A stretch of 64,000 nt of DNA, from the NCBI GenBank assembly GCA_903813345.2, contig CAIIXF020000002.1, forward strand, positions 35,348,609 through 35,412,608, read 5' to 3'. Position numbers and translations under genes: made by a program. This stretch comes from Owenia fusiformis. Lineage: Eukaryota; Annelida; Polychaeta; Sabellida; Oweniidae. The notes beneath the pieces are model-generated. The model was not told the DNA's origin and did not search any database. It was given only the letters and a program-made list of their open reading frames with translations. Positions 46,235-61,551 of this stretch are shown here, one piece after another. Each line of letters opens with the position of its first letter. Position 1 is the first letter of the stretch.

Positions 46235-46417
46235 CACAGTGAAACCGATGTATCTAGTGACCAAAGGCAGCATTAAAGTGCCATCGTGTTAAGTACACTA
46301 ACACGTAAATTGGATAAAGAAGAAGAACCCGTTACACAAACCATGAGCTTTCATCTTAGTTGAAAGCCCATGCACAGACCCAGTGATGTGACTAATTTGA
46401 TTGCATACATGTATTAC

Positions 46418-46518
46418 CTTTTGGGACAATGTGGGTGGACTATGTTCTGACAGTTAGCAAGGAACGTCAAAATTAGAAGTACAACTATTCCAAGATGATC
46501 ATTGTTGAAAGCATATAT
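46418..46518 (-). CDS. PIR: Pirin exon 2 (predicted): hydrophobic N-terminal extension
   Basis: On the minus strand the acceptor is TTATTTTTTCAG|ATATAT and the donor is CCAAAAG|GTAATAC. The exon is 101 bases. Read in the phase that fits both neighbours it encodes IYAFNNDHLGIVVLLILTFL then ANCQNIVHPHCPK. The GIVVLLILTFLANC stretch is a candidate signal anchor or signal peptide. The last two bases join the exon at 42323 to give KRSTDLDNTCDMSRTVVK with no stop. The open frame and matching phases are seen; the location of the product is inferred. In other phases the exon would be 5' UTR. Confidence 0.5.
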
Positions 46519-49500
46519 CTGAAAAAATAAATAAATATTGAAATATTGTACTGTACAAAAATCAACAATACTAAATTACGTAATAAATCAAATCAAACAT
46601 CGATGTGAGCAACGTTAGACTTTATATCAATCTAATGTTGTGTAACGGTATGTAGTATGTACTGTAAAACACATATCAAATTTCTACCTTCATAATATTT
46701 TGAGAGCTTCATTTCAATTACTGGTGATGACATCTATTGCTGATTCTCTTATCTAGAATCTAACTCGGTATAGCGAAATCAGCTATATCTATCTCTAGCC
46801 CGGGATCTCTAGTAATACTTACATTCATGCATTATTCTTTTGGAGTATTGAGTTGAACGCCTTTCCCGACGTTCATCAGATACTCAATAATTGTACATAT
46901 ACAGAATACGACATATTTATTACATTTTTTAAGTATGCGAAAATGATTGGTCCCCTATAGATAATCGAGCTCTTCAAAAAGGAGAAAATGAACTAATTGA
47001 AAAACTAAAATTATTTGCTTGTTTCTCAATGTTATTGCATATTAGGGTGTTATTTGGTGAGTATAAATTTCCTTTGTTTATCAACACATAGTGACCTTTG
47101 TATATTTTGTCAATTTTATGATAAATACCTCGAACTGAACAACTTATTGAGCATTTCTTTGTCCAAGATTTGCATCCTTTATCTGTTCAGAGCTGTACGT
47201 TTAAATAAGAGATGATGATATCTTCCTTCTCAGGTAACCTGTCTCCTATGCATTAGACCTAGCCTGGGCCTCGTTTCTTATCTGACATGTCTTATGGCCC
47301 CAGCTTGGTCTAACCTCCATGATCATTTTGCCTTTGATTCGTTAATTTAATCGTTCGCAGGTTTTGACAAGCGGAACTAATTAAACCATGATAACATGGT
47401 AATATTACATAAAGTATGTGATTCAAGCATGCAACCTTATGAATACATACACACCATCCTGTATCCCCCTTAGACCCTATTGATGCATAATTACGAAAAT
47501 ATTGGAGACAGGTTTGGAATATAGAAAAAAATGTTACCAGGTCAGTTCTGGTAACATCTAAATTGCAAATCGTATCAGAAATTAACTGTCATTGCGGCAC
47601 TGCATTAACAAACAGTAGGTTTGCAATTCATAACTATTTTGCGTGTATACACACGCTAAATACCTGTTATGCTCAAATTGATTTTTTTATCCCGAGTAAT
47701 CGCGATAATAATTATCAGTCTATTTGACAACAATTTTGTTTCGCTAATGGTTTATTTAATTTTAACCCGGGACACCAGGACGAACAGACACAATGACAGA
47801 CATGCGGAAATGTCATTTTAGAGATTGGTAAGTGTAGCCTCATTTTACTAGTATAAATGAACATTTAACACAATAATGTTGTGTTAAATCGCTTGATGTT
47901 ATGTGTTTTTATATTATTGTCAAGTATCAGTTGCATGTTATCGCGGAGAAATGGTTTTGATGGATCCAGAACTTGAAAAAAAGGAAAGAATAGTTAGGAG
48001 GTTAAACCCAATAACGGCCAGGAAAATTCCTAATAGTAAAGAACGCCGTTAGAACTATACAGTCGGAGACATTAATAAACCTCAACCATCAAAAGTTGTC
48101 ACAATGAGCTAAATTCTAAGTTTCATGTCTCAAACTCTCCCAAGCGATAGAAAAATAATTCTCGAAATCGTTGTTCCCTCTTCAAAAGAGAAGACGCGAA
48201 AATCTTTCCTTATAAGGGCAAAATATTTCCCATGATGCAGTTCGCGGGGGAACAAATTTATACTTCCTTATTTTCCCTCATAGGTTTAAGGGGACTCATC
48301 TCTAACCCTTACGACAATGGTGATACACCTGCCAGTTGCAGAACAGAAAATATATATCTCCAGGAAAAGCTTGTTTGTTAACTTCACGTTTGACAAGTGT
48401 TCTATAATTAAATGTTAATGACGCTGAATGACGGTATATGACACATTACGACATAGTAACTCATAGCAACTATGGGCTCCTCACTCGAAGCAGTGTTTTA
48501 TCATGACGTCATATAACACTCTTGTTCACGAATTCTTGGAATATGGTACCATCATCTGTGACGTCAGTGACACATTGCCCCATCAACAATTAAACAAACA
48601 AATAACCTATACGTCACTGATTTCCCAAATAATTGCATAATTTGGGTGTTTGCTTTGTTTTCTTGTATTCGTTCAAACTTAGTTCGCTTTATTCCAGCAG
48701 TATAACAAGCATGCAAATGTTTTATAGACATGGCAAACCAGCATGTAACTTGCTTTTTTCTTTTTTCCGCTAAATGCCATTTGTATGAGCAATTTATATA
48801 AGGTTTCATCATATATTACCTTTGAAATCAAAATGATAAGTATCCCATATATTACTGATGTATAAGAAAATCGTTTTAGCCTACGGTATAGCCACCGAGT
48901 TGTGTGCCTCTTAAAAACATCTAAAATAAAAAAGTTTCACCATCGATTTTTTACTTCAAATAACATCAAAGTTTATTGAAATAAAGAGGCGATTGAAATT
49001 CAACATTGCGTCAAGAACCATTTACAAATGTTAGTCTTACATAAGGCTTTAATTTATTTACCCTCATTTGAATTTTCTTGAAATTCAAACTATTCAGATG
49101 ATAAAAGGCATTGCATTTGTATCATTTTAAGCGATTATAAAATAATTTGAATGCCCAATAACACGTATAGCGAGATCATACCGTTTCGAACTAAAAAAAA
49201 ATTGTTAGTGATAATCGATGAAATTCTTGAAAATATAAGAAAAAGCCGAAACTCCGAAAATAAATAACAGAAAAAATCGACGGTGGAACCTTTTTATATT
49301 TTCAGATGTTATTTAGGGGTACGTGAACTATTGTTTGAAACAATAAAAACAATATGTCAATGTTTTAGTTTTTTCCTCAAAAAATGTCAAAGTTTATGAA
49401 AATTGGAATACAATTAAAATTTTATATGGCGTCAATTGCACTGCCGAACTTGGGTAAGGGGTCAAAACTCTTTATCTAAGCTGTTCATATTATGCTTTAT

Positions 49501-50629
49501 TAGTACCCATGAAAAATAATTGGCATCAAAAGTCTTCAGCTTATCAAATGCCGTAAATTAAAAACAATCTTGGTGGCCGTGTGACGATTTTCCTATCAAT
49601 CATTGATAAATTGAGAACGTGTCGCTTTTAAAGCAAGCGTATTCTAGTGAAACGGGTAAATTGAGGCGCTTTTTCCGTAAAGTCACACCCATCTTTCAGA
49701 CGATAAAGTGAAATATTTTGATGGCTAACATCTAATGTTTTTTACATCAAATGAAAGCATATATGATACCCTTCGGAAAAAAGAAACATAAACAGTGCGT
49801 GCAGGGTATCCCAAAATCGGCTAGGTTAGAGATGAGTCCCCTTAACATGGGGATTTTCACACCTATTTTTCAAACGATATATTCGTTCATATTCCCGTAC
49901 GAGAGTACAGTAAAAATTATTAGAAACGATTGATCTCTCATTAATCTTAATATAACAGCTATTTTTTTCATTGTATTAATTCATAGCGTGGTGAAAACAA
50001 TAATTGAAAAGTGAGAAAATATTCCGGAAGAGAAGGTCACGTGATCAGTAGACTAGTCGCCATATTGGAAAAAACAATTCCATTCGACTTTCAATACTTT
50101 CATGCCAATCTTACCGCACTACGAACTGCGACATCGATGCAACAACTGAATAAAAGTATTCATCTTCAAATTACATTATAGAGTTACGTTGAAAACCCAC
50201 AAACAACTCAGCAGTAGACCAAAGAAGACGCGTCGCTATTATCTAGGTCAATCAGTTCAGTGGTCCGAAAGCAAATCTATAGTACTCGTTTCCGAATTTT
50301 GTTGTTCATTGTACAATCTTTTATTGATTAAACTCGGTATACTGACTATTAAAGCAATGACAAAGAAGAATACTTACGATGGTGTCATTGTTTTATTTAG
50401 CGTGCGGGTGTAAAAACAAAATTGAGTAATTAGTTTGATTCAGAACGTTCGTGTCACGCAAATAGCTACGCGAAATGCAGAGTGGGAAACTATTGACCAA
50501 TCAAATTTTGTCCTTTTTGAGTGCTTTTTCAGTGTATATTTGCGAACGTTCTGATTCAAAGAGCGAACCGCGAAAATGAGAATTCCGTTCACTCTAAGTA
50601 GCACAATAAATGAATCCAAAGCTTCATAC
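46519..50629. other. Pirin intron 1 region
   Basis: AT-rich, with the TTAA-flanked element at 48286-49845 and an unrelated imperfect repeat of CATCAAAGTTTAT-type sequence near 48960-49400. No further exon is seen on either strand. The frame at 50189-50413 (+) has no recognisable domain. Confidence 0.45.
48286..49845. mobile_element. Possible piggyBac-type non-autonomous element (TTAA ends)
   Basis: TTAAGGGGACTCATCTCTAA then CC at the left is matched by GGTTAGAGATGAGTCCCCTT then AA at the right, a perfect 22-base inverted pair flush with TTAA at both ends. TTAA is the piggyBac target site. The 1.5-kb interior has no transposase-like frame. Confidence 0.55.
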
Positions 50630-50686
50630 CTGCAAATGATGGATAAATTCGTACCAAATCGAACGAATGTTTTCATGAATCGCCAT
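50630..50686 (-). CDS. PIR: Pirin exon 1 (predicted): start codon of the extended form
   Basis: On the minus strand ATGGCG follows CACAAAC (good context). Nineteen codons (MAIHENIRSIWYEFIHHLQ) end at donor TTGCAG|GTATGA, phase 0, which fits the exon at 46518. The full extended product would be about 350 residues, 62 more than the core. No homology known to me supports these residues, so the call rests on splice signals and an unbroken frame through three exons. Confidence 0.45.
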
Positions 50687-51293
50687 GTTTGTGATCCAAG
50701 GAGGATTGACTCTCAGAATGCAACATCAGTTAACCTTATTTACTCGTGACAGGTTTCAAAATTGCGGAATGGGATTTTAAATTGGCACGTGTCATGTTGC
50801 ATTCTGGGAGCCAATTCTCCTTGCGGCGTAATCAGGCTCCAAAATCACCTCAACATTTGAAGAGTATTTTACAATAACTCGAAAAGCAGTGGAGCGATTT
50901 TGTTCATATTTGGTATGTGAATACTATAGGCATGGCACACTGTCTAATGACACTTTTGGTAAAAGGTGGCCATTTTGAAAAATGACAGCCATTTTTGGTA
51001 TATACTTTGTTTGTAAAAATGCCAGCCATGGCTGTTCAATGGGATTTGCTACGCTTTGGCGTTGCTGTTGTCTAGTTTATACATGTTCTCGGGCCTTTGG
51101 AAAAAATCATTGATTTATTCCGATTCTTGTATTTGACTTTACTATAGAAAGTATTATTAGACGGACTGGTGATCCTGATATATAAAATTCTAGAATATGA
51201 CCTACTTCACACATGATCACATGACATCCATAGAAACATTAATGGTAATGAAATTAATATTTCTTTGTATATCATCTGCTTGATTTTTCTTAG
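50687..51293. promoter_or_regulatory. Intergenic head-to-head region between pirin and the zinc-finger gene
   Basis: About 600 bases separate the predicted pirin start (-) from the acceptor of the zinc-finger first coding exon (+). No TATA box is obvious. The middle is a Helitron-like 3' fragment (50870-51075). It would act as a shared promoter only if the zinc-finger gene also starts transcription here, which is unproven. Confidence 0.3.
50870..51075 (+). mobile_element. 3' fragment of the Helitron-like family
   Basis: It matches 17695-18090 (AACTCGAAAAG.AGTGGAGC, GGCACACTGTCTAATGA, GCCAGCCATGGCTGTTCAAT). The right end has hairpin ACGC-TTTG-GCGT at 51051-51062, nine bases, then CTAG at 51072-51075, followed by T. 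This is the form of a Helitron 3' end. Confidence 0.65.
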
Positions 51294-51326
51294 GTCGACA
51301 TAGTAAAGTACAAAGATCTGGTTGCC

Positions 51327-55338
<4,012 letters not shown>

Positions 55339-56024
55339 TGGCTGAGGTTCATCATCGGATGCAATACTACATTCATCATTCAAATATGAAGTATTCAGTG
55401 ATCAGGGACTTTTTTGAAAACTCCTCTCAAAATGTGTACTTATGGTGGACAGTAAGCATTGGTATTTATAATCTCATTTGTAAGTGCTACCAGATGTGGA
55501 CATTCTACCATGTTATCATCGAATTATTGTGTACTATCTTTACAAAAAATCCAAAATGGGATATTTTTAAATATAGGCTGAAATCAGACAATCAATAGAA
55601 CTGAAGTTGGGAATGCCCAGTTGCCCTCGGAAAATAAATGAAATTGTGAAGCCCTCATTTATTTTCAATTTAGATCTGTTTTAAGAAAAATGTTGCATTT
55701 ACTAAAATTCCATTACTTTTAGTTCCATTAACATTTCAAAACCTCAAGTCCAAACTTTTTGAGTTTACCTTTGGGAACTATTTCTTTGTTCTTGTTAAAT
55801 ATTTTAAATAAATGTTGTATAGCAGTTATGACTGATGATGATGAAGTTACATGTATTAACATTCAAAAATCAATCATCTCGGATGCAATCGCAAAACATT
55901 TCCAAGAAATTTTTCAAATACTGTATGTATAAACTTATTTATAATCATCAATTCTGTCTATTGTTAGAAAGGTGAAATCATAACAGGATTTCAGTGGACT
56001 GAAACGGATGGAATGAGATAATTG

Positions 56025-57528
56025 TCCCACCGAACGAAGTTCGAGGGGGATATAGAGAAGCCGTCCGTCCGTTCATCCGTCCGTCCGTGTGTCCGGGCGA
56101 TAACTCCAATACCGGTTGACAGATTTGGTTCAAATTTTATAGGCTTATGCCTTATGAGTGTAGGACCTCTGCTCGAGAAGGAATTTTCAATATGGCTGCT
56201 CAATTCAAAATTTTTTCGTAAAAAACGTTATCGTTGATAACTCAAATACAAGTTGACGGATTTGGTTCAAATTTTATATGCTGATGCCTAGGGACAAAGG
56301 AGTTTCGCTCAAAAAGAGATTTTCAAGATGGCCACTTAATTTCAAAATGGCGGCCATTTTTCGTAAAAATATGTAATCTTTGATAACTCAAATACCAGTG
56401 AACGGATTTGGTTCAAATTTTATATGATGATGCTTAGGGGCACAGTAGCTATGTTCAACAAAAATTTTTCAAGATGGCCGCTTAATTTCAAAATGGTGGC
56501 AATTGTTCGTAAAAACCGTAATCTTTGATAAGTCAAATACCAGTGAACATATTTGGTTGAAATTTTATATGATTATGCCTAGGGACACAGTAGCTCTGTT
56601 CAACAAAGAATTTTCAAGATGGCCGCTTTATTTCAAAATGACGGCAATTTTTCGTTAAAAAACATAATCTTTGATAACTCAAATACCAGTGAACGGATTT
56701 GGTTCAAATTTTATATGATGATGGCTAGGGACCCAGTTGCTTTGTTCAAAAATGAATTTTCAAGATGGCCACTGAATTTCAAAATGGTGGCCATTTTTCG
56801 TAAAAAAACATAAAATTTTGATAACTCTAATACCAGCGAACGGATTTGTTTTAAATTTTATATGATAATGCCTAGGGACACAGTAGCTCTGTTCGAGGAA
56901 GAATTTTCAAAATGGCAGCTGAATTTTAAAATGGTTGCCATTTTTCTTAAAAGAACGTAATCTTTGATAACTCAAATACCAATGGACGGATTGGGTTCAA
57001 ATTTTATATGCTGATGCCTAGACACAAAGGAGCTTTGCTTAAGAAGACATTTCCAAGGTGGCCCCTGATTTCAAAATGGCCACCATTTTTGGTAAAAAAA
57101 ACGTAATATTTGATACTCAATTACCAGTGGATGGATTTTGTTCTGATTTTATATGCCGATGTCTAGGGACAAAGGAGTTTTGCTTGAGAAGGAATTTTCA
57201 AGATGACATCTGAATTTCAAAATGTTTGCCATTTTTCTTAAAAAAATGTAATCATTGATAACTGAAATACCAGTGGTGGGAAAGGAGCTCTGCTTGAGAA
57301 GAAAATTCAAGATGACGGCTGCATTTCAAAATAGTTGCCATTTTCCCTAAAATATGTTTTTCATATGTCTGCTTATTATAAATGTAAATAACAATGAATG
57401 ACAAGTGCGCCTCAGATGCACAGTTGATCATTTAAGGGTAAAAGAAGAATTTTTTCAAGACGGTGACTAATTGTCAAAAAAATTTGTTCGGTGGGATTTG
57501 CTACTCCGTGGAGTTGCTGTTTTTCTAG
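56025..57528 (+). mobile_element. Helitron-like non-autonomous element with internal tandem units
   Basis: The left end is TCCCACCGAACGAAGTTCGA, then GGGGGATATAG and CCGTCCGTCCG. About nine units of about 145 bp follow (GGATTTGGTTCAAATTTTAT, CTAGGGACA, TTTCAAGATGGC, AAAATGG.GGCCATTTTTCG). GTTCGGTGGGA at 57486-57496 is the exact inverse of the left TCCCACCGAAC. Then come hairpin ACTCC-GT-GGAGT (57503-57514), ten bases, and CTAG at 57525-57528 before T. A TC start, 3' hairpin and CTAG ending are Helitron features, and short inverted sub-terminal repeats recall HINE/Helentron elements. Confidence 0.72.
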
Positions 57529-60404
57529 TTATAGATTAAATAGACAAAATAAAATTGATACGTTTGTGATGTCATATTTACTCTAAGATGATGTCTTTAT
57601 TTTATAATGGAGAGATGTGATCTCAATGAGATGTTGAGTTTATACCAAGGTGGTACCATATGTCATGAATATTATTACTTTATACCACCGAGAGGTTGGG
57701 TTGTCAAGTTAGTGTTATTTAGTCTCTTTGGGCATTATGGCTGTAAGGGGATGGACCAAATTATGATAGTGTTTTTATATGTTGAAAAATTCCACCCTAT
57801 AATTTAAGTTTTATTAGGCTGAAATGATATTCAACACTATCTCTACAATTTAACTCCTCATTTTAATTTCTATGTTGGGTTGCTTATACCCAAAGTGAGG
57901 TCTTATATTCCCTAGTCGATGGAAATTCTGTCTAAAATGTCACTTCGATGTATAACTCAGCCCATTAATACAACATACAAAAAACATGGCCATTATTTTA
58001 TATTTGCATTACAACATTTTATTCAATAAAATTAAACTACAAGTTTTTTCTGGTTTTGAACATGTCGGTGCATTTATGACGAATACATGTACATGTTTGG
58101 CTCCAGCTTTTATGAATGATGTACAGTACATAAAATAAATATAATGTACAAATATTTCTACAACTATACATTCGAAAATAACATTTACACATTCACTGAA
58201 GAGGTAAGGTTTGAGTAGTTAGCAATCTGATACTGATGTTGATTTGAAAATAATGATTCCAAGTTGTGAAGGACATGTTTTATATATGTACACTGTACAC
58301 AATATGATTATATGTCAGTATCATAATAGTGGTCATCTTTTAGATGCCTTTGGACTTTTAACAACCTGTCAATGAGTAGAAAAGTAGAATTGTTATTTAA
58401 TGATCTCTCCAGCTTTGTAGCACTGAGTAGCCATTGATTGTGCCACTGAATCTTCTCAACTTTTTCTATTCTCATTATTTTAAGTAAATTGTGGAAAGCC
58501 CTGAAGGTCTTAATAGATGATATAATTTCACTAGTTTACATTGGCCTTTTCTTGTATTCATATTCACTGTCTTGTATTCATCAAAAAATTGAAATATTTT
58601 GATCTGATTACATTCTTCCTTGTACAGTCATATAATTTTGAACATGTTCTTCAATATTTCACCATGGGAGTTCCGCAAATAACAATTATTGACATAACCG
58701 TAACATAAAACATACTACGCTGTTCAAGTATAGTAACAGTCGATATACTAAACAGTCACCTGGACTAAAACTAAAAATGTTGTGCATGCGCACACATGTA
58801 AATAATGTACAAATAAGTATGTACCTAGCACAGCCTACTAACTGTTTTGAGTTGAACACATCAATGGTGCTATTGCACAAGACAAAAGTATGTACAAAAG
58901 ACATTTTCTCATCTGACTAATAAAGATAGAGCCATCTTTACCCCATGCAAGATGTTGCCATCTTTCATTCTAAAAAGATGAGATTTAATTGTGACATCAC
59001 TGGTCTATAAACATCAACAACATGGCAACGACACACCGTTGCTATGAGTATCCATGCTAATTCTACAAAACTTAGCTGTGACATCATTACAATGGAGCTT
59101 TGTTGCCACGTGTATCTATGTATTTTCTTCAATATTGTTATGACGTCATAACAATTGAAAGATGAAGTTCAATTAATTTGTAGCTATTTTTCACTCAGTT
59201 TAATGATTAAATGGTGAAAATATAGCATAATACAGAGTCATATGAGAAAAACTTTCTTGTACTCGTACCTGTGCAATATCGTCCATTCTTGACTCGCTTT
59301 GATAATGTTTCTTTGATAAAAGCTCATCAAGAATGGACAATCTTGCACAGGTACTCATATAAGAACCTCTATATCTTTAGATACATAATTCAATTATTTA
59401 ATTGAAATAACATTTATATACAATAAGTGGAAATGTATCATGTAAAATAACCAAAATAGTATAAAAACTAAAAGTATATGAATCTAATATTGTCATAGTA
59501 ATCTTGCAGCAAGGCCCTATACTCCCCCTACCTCCCTCACAGGAATGTGAGGGAAGGGTTTCTACTATCTACCATGTCTTAAAGATGCAAGACTACTGCA
59601 TTTATAAATGAGCCTCGCCATAGGAAAACCGGTCCTATCACAAAAATTTAAATTGTGCCCAAGATTAAGAGGAAAATGTGCTACATTCAAATCCATCTTT
59701 TTGGTCTATAACTGCAAGGAAAAATTGTTAAGACACAAGCCATGGCTCATTTGAAAGGTCTCTTTGTGCTTTTTAATAAAAAACAAAAATCCAAAACATT
59801 GAAAAATCTGTGATAAGACCCCTTTTCCTGTGGCCTGGCTCAAATGTAGGTAACCTTTGAGGAATGATCTCCAACTCTACACACTTGTGTAAAGATAATG
59901 GTTATCCCCATATAATAAAATTTTTAAATGTTGATTTGCCTTTTAGTTGAATTTTAAATAAATAATCAACATTTCATCACTAAGGAAATTAGTATTCAAC
60001 CCCCAACCACAACCCAACTTGAATAACTTTATTATAGAACAACTTAAGGCATTTTGATGACATCCCTGTTCTCCAAATCTTTTAATATCAATATGGGTTC
60101 AACCTTGACCCAAATAGTTCTAAGCTTCAGATATTCTTCATTATGATGTCTTAACTTTGCCACACCTCGGGCCACAGTAGTACTTAAGTTTACGCCTTGA
60201 GCTGCAACTCGATAATTGTTGTTGAACAATAAAGTATAACAACACCTTTAAAAATACTTCCCAACATATGCACATTTTTTCAATACATCTATATGTAATA
60301 AACTCCTTGCTGTGTTATTTCATTCCATCCATTTGTCCAACACTTAAACATGGTAAATATTGCCACTGTATGCATGTATTTTGTCAGGTATTAGTAGTAA
60401 TCCA
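57529..60404. other. Region between the zinc-finger gene and the DUF3504 gene
   Basis: AT-rich and mostly featureless. It includes the hairpin at 59265-59354. The 66-codon frame at 57607 has no recognisable domain. The part near 60.0-60.4 kb is probably 3' UTR of the minus-strand DUF3504 gene. Confidence 0.45.
59265..59354. repeat. Hairpin with 28-bp arms
   Basis: GTACCTGTGCAATATCGTCC then ATTCTTGA (59265-59292) pairs with TCAAGAATGGACAATCTTGC then ACAGGTAC (59327-59354), with two mismatches and a 34-base loop. It could be a small foldback element or a structured RNA. Nothing shows transcription. Confidence 0.75.
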
Positions 60405-60650
60405 TCTAACATGCACTGTAGTTAGTCACTCTCCCAGTCAGTAGTCATCCTTAATGGTAGCCATTGTCTAACATGCACTGTAGTTAGTCACTCTGCCAGT
60501 TAGTAGTCATCCTTAATGGTAGCCATTGTCTAACATGCACTGTAGTTAGTCACTCTGCCAGTTAGTAGTCATCTTTCATGGTAGCCATTGTCTTTCGTGC
60601 ACTGTAGTTAGTCACTCTGCCAGTCAGCTCTGTTTCGAGGTTAGCTGAAA
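60405..60650. repeat. 62-bp minisatellite overlapping the last DUF3504 exon, about 4 copies
   Basis: The unit is GTTAGTCACTCTGCCAGT, AGTAGTCATCCTTAATGG, TAGCCATTGTCTAACATGCA. The copy nearest the acceptor is the coding exon itself, which has CTTTCGTGCACTGTAG where the others have CTAACATGCACTGTAG. The other copies lie in the 3' UTR. Confidence 0.9.
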
Positions 60651-61551
60651 ATAAACCAGTATGGTCATTAGTATTAAATGAAGGCATTTTTAAATCAGCC
60701 TACAAAAACTTTACCAAATCCACCTACCAGTTTTCAATAAAATAGATGATGTCAATGATTATATTTTTTATAGAAATGGCAGCCAAATTAATTTACTGTT
60801 AGTCAACTTAATTTGGCGACTGATTTAATTTTGCGAATTTTCGCCATTTGCCAATTCGTGTATTTGCAATTTTTCCGAAATCCCTAAGAAATTTTTCGGC
60901 TAGTGTAAATGTGTATGCAAATTATCTATGCCATTTTTATATTTGAACACTACAGAGCAAAATTTTAATAAAAGGTGAATGCTGTTTAGCCTGTTAGTTG
61001 ACCAATTCGCCAAATTAAATCATGCCAAATTAAGTTGACTCATGAATGGAAAAATGGACAAAAAACTGACAGAAAGCTTCTATATAATTATCAACAAATT
61101 CAATAAATACCTCTTTTAATGGCTGTAGGAAGTATTTTATCAATGGTATTATGCCCCATAGCCTGTGGTAAGAACCATATGATGCTATCTGGCGGGGCCT
61201 TGCGACACGGACTCAAGTAAAATGGTGCCTCGGGATGATTCATGCTTGGAGGACGCTTTTCTGCATATTTCATATATACACTGACGGGATCCTTTGGATC
61301 ATCTGGGTCTCCACTAGTGCTAAATAACATGCTAGCATTGGAGTCCCATGTACTAGAATCTTTGTGTGAGTAGGCTTTATGTTTCCGATGAAATTTCAAG
61401 TATTTTTTATTTGTATCTGGATGTGTATTTAAAGTGATGTCTCCCCATTTAATATCACGATTGTCCTTTCCTGTCCTAACTCCAAAGTGAACAATGTTGT
61501 TCCACCACACTGTTGTGACAAGGCTAGTTGGGTCTGTTATACCAAATACAC
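60562..61551 (-). CDS. DUF3504 domain protein (ZMYM/QRICH1/KCTD1 type), last two exons
   Basis: Two minus-strand exons are seen, 61551-61111 and 60644-60562, joined in phase 1; the gene continues past the right edge. Exon one shows the family core: TVWWNNIVHFGVR, RDIKWGDITL, DPVSVYMKYAEKRP and MNHPEAPFYL. Exon two adds TGRVTNYSARKTMATM then DDY and stop. DUF3504 is a domesticated Crypton tyrosine-recombinase domain found in vertebrate ZMYM2-4, QRICH1 and long KCTD1. The usual NHSVRKT motif (HxxR) is NYSARKT here, so the recombinase His is Tyr. The protein stops soon after this motif, where family members usually run on for some tens of residues, and the stop lies in repeat sequence. Confidence 0.8.
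60801..61040. mobile_element. MITE in the last DUF3504 intron
   Basis: AGTCAACTTAATTTGGC at the left and GCCAAATTAAGTTGACT at the right are perfect inverted copies. Further TTTGGCG/CGCCAAA motifs lie inside. It is about 240 bp with no ORF, and of similar make-up to 1420-1711. Confidence 0.7.

Noticed and set aside
57607-57807. 66-codon ORF between genes
   Set aside because: It has no recognisable domain, no splice signals and no repeats of known families.
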